Below are positions 42,074 through 47,515 of a stretch of DNA of 47,515 bases, in pieces. Both the position numbers and the translations under genes were made by a program. The notes beneath the pieces were generated by a model, which made no database searches, was not told the DNA's origin, and saw only the letters and a list, made by a program, of their open reading frames with translations. Source of the stretch: an uncultured Clostridia bacterium (GTDB lineage Bacteria; Bacillota; Clostridia; Christensenellales; Borkfalkiaceae). Location of the stretch: the NCBI GenBank assembly GCA_934272745.1, contig CAKQSI010000013.1:1-47515 (forward strand). Reading direction: 5' to 3'. Within the stretch, counting starts at the first letter, position 1, and each line of letters opens with the position of its first letter.

Positions 42074-42419
42074 GTGTTACATACCTCCAAACTTATAAAA
42101 ATAGTATTCTCCTTCGGAAAAGGTTTTAATCCGCTTTTCCGCCTTGGATCAAAAGAATTTTCCTCTTTCCGTCCGTCCTTTGGGGGAAGGAAAGGAATCC
42201 GCTCCCGCTCCTTTTCTTTGACCGGAAAAGAATTCATTTTGCCGCGTCCGTTTTTCGACCGGAAAAGGAATTTACTTTCCCGTGCCGGAATCTTTCGGCT
42301 TTAAAAGGCGGCAATCAAGGTTTCCGCGCTTTTTGCTTATCGCAAAAAGCGCCCCGCGGGGCGCTTAACGAACCGTTTTGCGGAATCCTCTTTCGTTTAT
42401 CCTCGCGGAAGATAGAGAA
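42074..42419 (-). promoter_or_regulatory. 346-bp leader of the opp operon with competing hairpins
   Basis: Minus strand, between promoter and oppA. Hairpin 1 (42347-42366): AAGCGCCCC-GC-GGGGCGCTT, followed by TTTGC, a terminator shape with five Ts. Hairpin 2 (42326-42352): perfect 11-bp arms GCGCTTTTTGC around GATAA. The two share bases 42347-42352 and cannot form together. Between them and oppA are decayed repeats of GACCGGAAAAG(G)AATT (42217-42280). Confidence 0.6.
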
Positions 42420-42449
42420 ATTATACCATTATTTTGTATATTTTGTCAA
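42420..42449 (-). promoter_or_regulatory. Promoter for the opp operon
   Basis: Minus strand: -35 TTGACA (42444-42449), 18-bp AT-rich spacer, -10 TATAAT (42420-42425). Confidence 0.9.
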
Positions 42450-43003
42450 ATTGTTCGATAGGAACACGATATAACGATTTTTCTGTTCACCGATAAGAAC
42501 GACTTATATCTGTCGTTTTTTGTCGAATTACCGCAGATAGTGCAGAACTTTGACCACTTACCTTGCATAAAGCGCTTATTTTAATTGAGTTTTAATTATT
42601 CCGGATCGTCGGAAAGACCGAAAAATCTGCTCCGTTTTTTCCTTTTTATGCATAATAATTCCGAGTTCTTTCGCGCGCCCGCACGTTTTGTTATTTGCGG
42701 AATACTTCAGCGCGCCCAAGTTATTTGCAGAAAACGCAGCCAAACCGCGCCCGCATTATTTGCGAGAATACTTCAGCGCGCCCGCCGATATTCGCTTAGC
42801 CTAAGTCGAACCCACCCATAATTGCCGCAAGAATTGCAGCCGCCGGGGCGGCGTAAAATCTAAATCGTTATTCTCCGCCCGGGCAGCGCAGCGCGCAAAA
42901 ACCCGAAACCGCCCGTTTGCCATCGGACTCTTTCCCGGGGCGGCGCTACCCCGGAACAAAATAAACCGTACTTTATCCGACTTGCCCTGCCCTGACTTTA
43001 TTG
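42450..43003. other. Non-coding gap upstream of opp
   Basis: No gene. The first 150 bp are AT-rich with several CGATAT/CGACTTATATCTGTCG-like partial dyads (42470-42530). At 42690-42795 the phrase ATACTTCAGCGCGCCC occurs twice, with TTATTTGC variants between the copies. Confidence 0.5.
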
Positions 43004-43107
43004 TAAATAGCGGCGGGGCAGGCGTAAATAGCGGCGGGGCAGGCGTAAATAGCGGCGGGGCAGGCGTAAATAGCGGCGGGGCAGGCGCAAATTGCGCCTG
43101 CCCCGCC
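43004..43107. repeat. Four exact 21-bp repeats ending in a hairpin
   Basis: TAAATAGCGGCGGGGCAGGCG occurs four times without change (43004-43087). The array runs into a palindrome (43074-43107; arms GGCGGGGCAGGCGCAA and complement), followed on the plus strand by GGATTTTCTTTTTT. The repeat unit is one arm of this hairpin plus its flank. Confidence 0.92.
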
Positions 43108-43159
43108 GGATTTTCTTTTTTCTGTCTGCCGTTCTTTTTCCCGTCTTTTTCTTCGCTAT

Positions 43160-43332
43160 TTTATTCTTTCACTTTTACAAGATAGGTCAGTCCGAATCCC
43201 CATTTATTCCTTCTCTTTTACAAGATAAGTCAGTCCGAATCCCCATTTATTCCTTCTCTTTTGCAAGATAGGTCAGTCCGAATCCTCATTTATTCCTTCT
43301 CTTTTACAAGATAGGTCAGTCCGAATCCTCCC
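43160..43332. repeat. 43-bp tandem repeats copying the 3' end of degV
   Basis: Units with ACAAGATAGGTCAGTCCGAA begin at 43177, 43220, 43263 and 43306, exactly 43 bp apart, with only two or three differences. The last unit is the coding end of degV; the others each keep the TTATTCC (stop-codon) segment. Confidence 0.95.
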
Positions 43333-44132
43333 GGACCGATGTGCGAACCGACCACGTGTCCGATCTCCGTCGTTTCGTCCGTATTCGCCCCCGGATAGGC
43401 GGCACGAAAAGCCTCTTTCAGCGCGGTGACGTTTTTATCCTCTTTCGCATACAGAAAAACGACGGGCTCGCCGAAGTCGATCTCTTCCTCTTGCGTCAAA
43501 GCGATAAGGGCGCGGTTCGCCTGTTTCACGCCGATTTTTTTGGCAAGAACGTCGATTTTCCCCTCCCCGTTGATGGTAATGACGGGTTTGACGTTCAGCA
43601 GATTGCCGATGGCATACAGCGCGGAAGACAGCCTGCCGCCCCGCGCCAGAAATTTGAGCGTGTCGATTCCCGAATACAGGCGGACGCGATCCCGGTACGC
43701 TTTCAGCGCCGCAAAAATCGTCTGTGGATCGTCCGTTTCTTTCCGGAGCGCCGCCGCTTTCCGCACGATCAACCCTTCGCCCATGCTCGCTTTTTTGGAA
43801 TCGATAAGATAAATATGCTCGTAGCCGATTTCTTTTTGCAACGCGGTCGCGGTATCGAACGTCCCCGAAAGTTCGGACGAAATAAACACGCAAAAAAGCG
43901 CCGCGCCCGCCTTTTTCGCGCTTTCAAACCGCGCTTTCATCTCCTCACGGTTCGGTTGACTGGTGCGCGCCCGTTTGCCGCTTTCCAGCATCTCCCAAAA
44001 ATCGGGAGCCGCAGGATCCAGTTCCGTCCCGTCTTCCGCCGCGATCGGCATGGAAAGCACGGTAACGGCTTCCTCTTTTACAAACTCCGGCGACAGGTCT
44101 GCGCTGGCGTCGGTTAAAATTCTGATTTCCAT
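43290..44132 (-). CDS. DegV family fatty-acid-binding protein
   Basis: 280 residues, the family length. DegV/FakB proteins hold a fatty acid and present it to the kinase FakA for acyl-phosphate formation. Features: RILTDASADLSPEF at the N-terminus, the ligand loop RTSQPNREE (about 56-64), VFISSELSGTFDTA, IDTLKFLARGGRLSSALYAI, the GEGKIDVLAK region and the C-terminal GSHIGPGGFGLTYLVKEKE. No fakA in the window. The ATG at 44132 follows AAAGGCGATTT. It is divergent from a TetR gene across a shared palindrome. Confidence 0.93.
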   Translation of the reverse strand: MEIRILTDASADLSPEFVKEEAVTVLSMPIAAEDGTELDPAAPDFWEMLESGKRARTSQPNREEMKARFESAKKAGAALFCVFISSELSGTFDTATALQKEIGYEHIYLIDSKKASMGEGLIVRKAAALRKETDDPQTIFAALKAYRDRVRLYSGIDTLKFLARGGRLSSALYAIGNLLNVKPVITINGEGKIDVLAKKIGVKQANRALIALTQEEEIDFGEPVVFLYAKEDKNVTALKEAFRAAYPGANTDETTEIGHVVGSHIGPGGFGLTYLVKEKE

Positions 44133-44140
44133 AAATCGCC

Positions 44141-44169
44141 TTTACTTTTTCGTTTTTTTTTGCTATACT
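44141..44169 (+). promoter_or_regulatory. Promoter for the tetR gene
   Basis: Plus strand: -35 TTTACT (44141-44146), 17-bp T-rich spacer, -10 TATACT (44164-44169). Start point falls inside the palindrome. Confidence 0.7.
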
Positions 44170-44197
44170 TTCGGTGGTTACAACTGTAACCACCGAA
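44170..44197. promoter_or_regulatory. Perfect 28-bp palindrome, probable TetR operator
   Basis: 13-bp arms TTCGGTGGTTACA and TGTAACCACCGAA around AC. It lies between two divergent TATACT -10 boxes and covers both predicted start points, so a bound TetR dimer would repress degV and its own gene. Confidence 0.85.
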
Positions 44198-44204
44198 CAA
44201 TCGT

Positions 44205-44233
44205 AGTATATCACGCCGGGGCGAAAAAAACAA
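44205..44233 (-). promoter_or_regulatory. Promoter for degV
   Basis: Minus strand: -10 TATACT (44205-44210), 17-bp spacer, weak -35 TTGTTT (44228-44233). Start point near 44198, at the edge of the palindrome. Confidence 0.6.
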
Positions 44234-44283
44234 CAACTTACGCCCTCCCCCCTCCCGCAATTGACAAAACAAGGAGATTTGTA

Positions 44284-44910
44284 ATGACAAAGCCCGCCGG
44301 AATCATCGAAAACGCCGCATTTCCCGTCCCTGCAAAGCAGACCGTTTCTGCCACGGGATCTTCCCCGCAAGGGGAAAAATCCCGCAACGCGCATAATCAT
44401 AATCTGAACACGCTCGCAAAAAGCAGCCTGAGAACGGCGCTTTTACTGCTCCTGAAAAAGAAACCGTTTCCCGCTATCGGCGTGACCGAACTGTGCAAAA
44501 AAGCGGGCGTTTCGCGCATGGCGTTCTACAATAATTATGGCACAACCGACGCCCTTTTAGACGACGTGGTCGAAGAATCTGTTATGGGCTCTATCGTATC
44601 CAAAGTAGGCAGCCCCTTCAAGCGCGAAACGGATATCGGTTGGTACGAAAGGGTTTTTACCATCATCGCGGGCGAAGCGAATCTTCTGAAAACGCTGTTT
44701 GCCGCAGGGTTTCAGTACAAATACATGACCGTAATCACCCGTCTTGTGTTGCATGACGACAGCATTTCCACCGATAAAAAATACCTCCGCGTCATCTGGA
44801 CGGGAGGTATTGTCAGCGCACTCATTTATTGGATCGAAAGCGACTGTAAAAGCAACCCCGCGGCAGTCGCGAAACTTTGCCACGACAACCTTTCGGTCTA
44901 TCTGAAATAG
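44284..44910 (+). CDS. TetR/AcrR family transcriptional regulator
   Basis: 208 residues. A 45-residue polar extension precedes the helix-turn-helix domain (about 46-95): SLRTALLLLLKKKPFPAIGV, TELCKKAGVSRMAFYNNYGT, then DALLDDVVEE. The C-terminal ligand domain (about 100-205) follows. It probably represses its own gene and degV through the palindrome at 44170-44197; a fatty acid or acyl derivative would be a logical ligand given DegV. ATG 44284 follows AAGGAGATTTGTA; the longer frame from 43963 is antisense to degV and is rejected. Confidence 0.9.
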   Translation: MTKPAGIIENAAFPVPAKQTVSATGSSPQGEKSRNAHNHNLNTLAKSSLRTALLLLLKKKPFPAIGVTELCKKAGVSRMAFYNNYGTTDALLDDVVEESVMGSIVSKVGSPFKRETDIGWYERVFTIIAGEANLLKTLFAAGFQYKYMTVITRLVLHDDSISTDKKYLRVIWTGGIVSALIYWIESDCKSNPAAVAKLCHDNLSVYLK

Positions 44911-45294
44911 AGAATTTTACAGAATATCGAAGGCGTTGCGGGATTTTTATAAGCAAGCCCCGCCGCTTCGGTTTTTAAAGAATTTTCCCTCCTTGGGATT
45001 TTTCAAGCCCCGCCGCTTCGGTTTTTAAAGAATTTCCCGCGAGCGAACGCTGTCCGCCCCTGCTTTCCGAAGTTTGCCCCTGCTTTCCGCTGTCCGCCCC
45101 TGCTTTCCGAGGTTCGCCCCTGCTTTCCGAGGCTTGCCCCTGCTTTCCGCGGCGCATGTGCGCCGCGGAGTTCTCTGCACTTTCGCCCTGCGTCTGCCGC
45201 AACTTTCTCCCTAAGGCAGATAGATAAACCAAAAAATGCGGCGCGGCGCCCCGGTTCGGGGCGCCGCGCCTGTTCATTCACCAAAAAACAAAGA
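44911..45294. repeat. 384-bp gap with 50-bp and 20-bp tandem repeats
   Basis: CAAGCCCCGCCGCTTCGGTT starts at 44954 and 45004 (50-bp period). Then five units of 20 bp built on CCCCTGCTTTCCGAGGTTCG (45057-45150). No gene: minus frames of 93-100 codons here are translations of the repeat. Confidence 0.85.
45230..45270 (-). terminator. Terminator of the Gly-Ser-linker membrane protein gene
   Basis: Minus strand: 14-bp stem GGCGCGGCGCCCCG with a 3-nt loop (45240-45270), then GCATTTTTTGG. Confidence 0.85.
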
Positions 45295-47082
45295 TCAGTT
45301 TCCCTGTTTTTCCGCGCATTTCGCTTCTTTTGCGGCGCGTTTTTCGGCTTTCAGCGTCCGCTTCATTCTTCTTCTTGCGGGGCAATAGAAGAAGCAGAAC
45401 ACGAACATCGCCACCGCCGCACAGAACGAGATAATCGCGCAGGTTGCAAACTGAACGCTCATCGAGTTGCCGATCGTGCTCAACTGCTTCAACGTGTCTT
45501 CGCCCATGCTTTCAAAAAACCTCTTTAAAGAAGCGGGCATTTTGTCAACGTGGGTCACCGCATAGAACGCCGCATTGGGCACCACGCACAAAATCCAGAA
45601 CGGCAGGTTGCCGAACCAAAGGGGCAGCCACAAATGAATCATGGGATTTTTGCGCCACAGGCGGAGCAGAATTTTCACGATCAGCCACGCCCACATGGCA
45701 AGCGTCGCGATGATGACGTACGACAGAATCTGCAACCCCTGCCCGAGCGAAGCCACCGTGCCGTCGTCGATCGATTTCTTCATTTTGTCGGCAAGCATTG
45801 CCTGCACTTCTTCTTTCGTATAGGTCTTCTTTTCTTCCGAACCGCCGGTCTCCCCGCCTTCGCTGCCCGAACCGGAACCCGATTCCGAGCCGCTTTCGCC
45901 CGGGGCAATTCCCGAAGAGCCGCCCTCGGCGCCGGAACCGCCTACCGCTTCTTCCGAAAGCGCGGCAATTCTGCTCGTTTTCGCTGTCTTTTTGCCAAAT
46001 GCCATGGGCGTGACTTCGATCACGATGCCGGTCATTTCCCCTTCTTCGGGGCTAAGGCTTCCGCCCGAACCGGAACCGCTGCCCGAACCGGAGCCGGAAC
46101 CCGAACCGCCGCCAAGCGTTCCTTCCAGCGCGTTGCCGAGCAGGGTGTACAAAATATTTTCCCCGTCGATCTTTCCGTTTTCGTCTTCGTATCCTTTAAA
46201 AAACTCCGTCAGCGTTTCGGAAAGTTGTTCTTCCATCTCGGGGGAAATTTCGGTGGGCATTTCGTTGAAATACTCCTGATAAATTTCCGATTCGGTATTG
46301 ATCGAACCCAGCACTTCGTTCGCAACCTCGACGGTCTTGGAAACGATTTCTTCGGTGGAGGTTTCCTTTTTAAAGATGGTTTTGGTCAATTCGTCGATGT
46401 TGCGGTCGATCACGGCGTCGCTGAGTCCCAGTTCTTCCAACGCTTCGTCCAGCGTGTATTCCCTGCCTTTCGCGATGATTTTGATCTCGTTGCCCGCCTC
46501 GTCTTTCAGTTGTTCCTTCATCATATTCTTGACCGTCGATTTCACTACGGTCTTGGACAAAGAAGAAACCACTTTATCGATCGTGCCGTCCAGTTCGTTC
46601 ATGATCGCGGCAATGTTGTCGTCGATGATCTTTTCAATAACCTTTTTGCCCTCGCCGCCTTTCATCGCGGAGAAAACGTCCGTCGTCTTCAGCGAAACGC
46701 CGATCTTGATCTGCACGCCGTCTTTGCCCATCTGGCTGAGCACGGCTTTGATCATTTCCTGTTCGTCGGAACTACCGCCCGAAGAACCGTTTTCCTGTCC
46801 TTCGGAACCCGTTTCTCCCGATCCCGCTTCCGGGCCGGAGCCACTGCCGGAACCGCCCCCTTCTTTGGACGAACCGGAAGTATCGATCAGGTTTGCGAGA
46901 TCTTCGTTGAACTTGACCGTAATCCCGATTTTAAAGAACGGCATGATAAAATAGCCCGCGATCGCCGCCGCGCAAAGAAGCGCCACGACGAGATTGTAGA
47001 TATACATGCGTTTTCTCGACGGAGCGGACTTTGGTTCTTTCTTTCTCTTTTCCTTTGTCGGAGCGGGGGTGGATTCATTCAT
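45295..47082 (-). CDS. Large membrane protein with Gly-Ser linkers, function unknown
   Basis: 595 residues, not recognised. Basic N-terminus, TM1 (27-48), then an external part (about 50-445) made of two helical, charged segments (108-320, with many Glu, Lys and Ile; and 415-445) separated by three runs of Gly, Ser and Glu (70-105, 324-342, 380-416; pure GSGS alternation in the middle one). Three C-terminal helices follow (about 452-472, 482-508, 543-566), with a basic, Ala/Lys-rich tail. A segment at 350-372 (TGIVIEVTPMAFGKKTAKTS) links two of the runs. The ATG at 47082 follows AAGGAGAAGTG. Single gene with its own promoter and terminator. Confidence 0.75.
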   Translation of the reverse strand: MNESTPAPTKEKRKKEPKSAPSRKRMYIYNLVVALLCAAAIAGYFIMPFFKIGITVKFNEDLANLIDTSGSSKEGGGSGSGSGPEAGSGETGSEGQENGSSGGSSDEQEMIKAVLSQMGKDGVQIKIGVSLKTTDVFSAMKGGEGKKVIEKIIDDNIAAIMNELDGTIDKVVSSLSKTVVKSTVKNMMKEQLKDEAGNEIKIIAKGREYTLDEALEELGLSDAVIDRNIDELTKTIFKKETSTEEIVSKTVEVANEVLGSINTESEIYQEYFNEMPTEISPEMEEQLSETLTEFFKGYEDENGKIDGENILYTLLGNALEGTLGGGSGSGSGSGSGSGSGGSLSPEEGEMTGIVIEVTPMAFGKKTAKTSRIAALSEEAVGGSGAEGGSSGIAPGESGSESGSGSGSEGGETGGSEEKKTYTKEEVQAMLADKMKKSIDDGTVASLGQGLQILSYVIIATLAMWAWLIVKILLRLWRKNPMIHLWLPLWFGNLPFWILCVVPNAAFYAVTHVDKMPASLKRFFESMGEDTLKQLSTIGNSMSVQFATCAIISFCAAVAMFVFCFFYCPARRRMKRTLKAEKRAAKEAKCAEKQGN

Positions 47083-47249
47083 AATTACACTTCTCCTTTA
47101 TACTTCCCTAAAGTGTGTTGCGGAAACCGGATTTTGCGGGGGAACGACCACTTTGCACCGATTTTGACCGGACGTTATGCGGTTTTCAGCCTCGTTTATG
47201 CAAATTTTTTGCCGTTTTCCGGCAAATTCCAACTGTTCCCTACTTTTTT

Positions 47250-47279
47250 AGTTTACTCCTCTGAAAGTGCGATTGTCAA
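47250..47279 (-). promoter_or_regulatory. Promoter for the Gly-Ser-linker membrane protein
   Basis: Minus strand: -35 TTGACA (47274-47279), 18-bp spacer, -10 TAAACT (47250-47255). Leader about 160 nt. Confidence 0.8.
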
Positions 47280-47377
47280 CCGTTTTTGATGATTATTCCC
47301 AAAAAGTGTAATTTTTTGCGGAGAAATCAACGTTTCACAACCGTTACGGAAAAAGCGGCGGTCATAGCGTTTCAGAA

Positions 47378-47427
47378 AACACCGCCGGCGGCGCCCGTGT
47401 TGTTTTTCGGGCGCCGCCGGCGGTGTT
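47378..47427. terminator. Very long hairpin downstream of the right-edge gene
   Basis: 20-bp perfect arms starting AACACCGCCGGCGGCGCCCG, loop of 10 nt. The minus side is followed by TTTCTG, the plus side by AAATTGTTT. It lies just after a minus-strand stop codon and probably terminates that gene. Confidence 0.65.
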
Positions 47428-47439
47428 AAATTGTTTCGT

Positions 47440-47515
47440 TTAGGGATTCCATTCGTCATCACTAATTACCGAAAAGGCGTCTTTTTCGCCATTTTCCGCG
47501 ACCGTTCGGGCGCAG
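47440..47515 (-). CDS. 3' end of an unidentified gene (runs off the right edge)
   Basis: The minus-strand frame ending at the TAA at 47440-47442 gives the last 24 residues, with ENGEKDAFSVISDDEWNP at the C-terminus. The composition is protein-like and the frame is followed by a strong hairpin. Too short to identify. Confidence 0.55.
   Translation of the reverse strand, partial: CARTVAENGEKDAFSVISDDEWNP

Larger units (their letters stand above)
47083..47439. other. Gap with promoter and a 20-bp-stem hairpin
   Basis: Leader and promoter of the previous gene (to 47279), then a hairpin at 47378-47427. Nothing else found. Confidence 0.6.

Noticed and set aside
43004..43087. CRISPR-like array
   Set aside because: The units are directly adjacent with no unique spacers, and no cas gene is present. 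The same holds for the other tandem arrays.
45550..47289. 579-codon plus-strand frame
   Set aside because: Antisense to the Gly-Ser-linker membrane protein, with Phe/Arg/His-rich shadow composition.

Overview
The window looks like the chromosome of an uncultured Gram-positive anaerobe of the Clostridia (Bacillota), perhaps a gut Christensenellales-type lineage. The phylum call rests on gene content (TmcAL, DegV, AckA/Pta, YceD-RpmF, OppABCDF, an asparaginase), on near-consensus sigma-A promoters (TTGACA, 16-18 bp, TATAAT) and on strong AGGAGG-type ribosome sites. The genus or family is inference. Base composition is near even, and most genes lie on the minus strand. I see no prophage, transposase, integrase, CRISPR array or rRNA.

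Layout. At 0-6.4 kb are the 5' part of clpB, a ribbon-helix-helix regulator, a DUF1653 protein, yceD-rpmF and a multi-PH-domain membrane protein. At 6.7-10.6 kb are pta-ackA (acetate and acetyl-phosphate metabolism) and, divergently, tmcAL, whose product uses acetate to modify tRNA-Met. At 10.9-15.3 kb are an unknown membrane protein and the run rsmD-coaD-SDR-rsmB-like. At 15.6-22.5 kb are a membrane protein, an ATP-grasp ligase, an asparaginase, a zinc-ribbon/LRR surface protein and two small membrane proteins; one of the latter has a CsoR-type operator inside its promoter. At 22.8-29.4 kb is a glycan module: a 1,393-residue secreted GH28-like protein, a Gfo/Idh/MocA oxidoreductase and a divergent AraC regulator that is probably leaderless. 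Then come a lipoprotein, tRNA-Ala(GGC) and a DUF3899 protein. At 32.9-42.1 kb is an oppABCDF operon. At 43.3-47.1 kb are degV with a divergent tetR around a perfect 28-bp palindrome, and a large membrane protein with Gly-Ser linkers. The 3' end of one more gene enters from the right.

Two things stand out. First, four of the five Opp subunits are far larger than their families: OppF carries about 260 extra residues between Walker A and the Q-loop, including two membrane helices and a predicted external domain; OppD carries about 385 extra helical residues between the Q-loop and the signature motif; OppC has about 220 extra residues in its first external loop; and OppA has 853 residues. The ATPase motifs are all intact, so this looks like a working but heavily remodelled importer.

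Second, at least five unrelated genes (ackA, the ATP-grasp gene, araC, degV, oppF) have their last codons, usually with the stop codon, repeated in tandem just downstream with periods of 25-79 bp. Related low-complexity expansions sit inside tmcAL, the rsmB-like gene and the GH28-like gene. This suggests a genome-wide process that grows minisatellites at gene ends.
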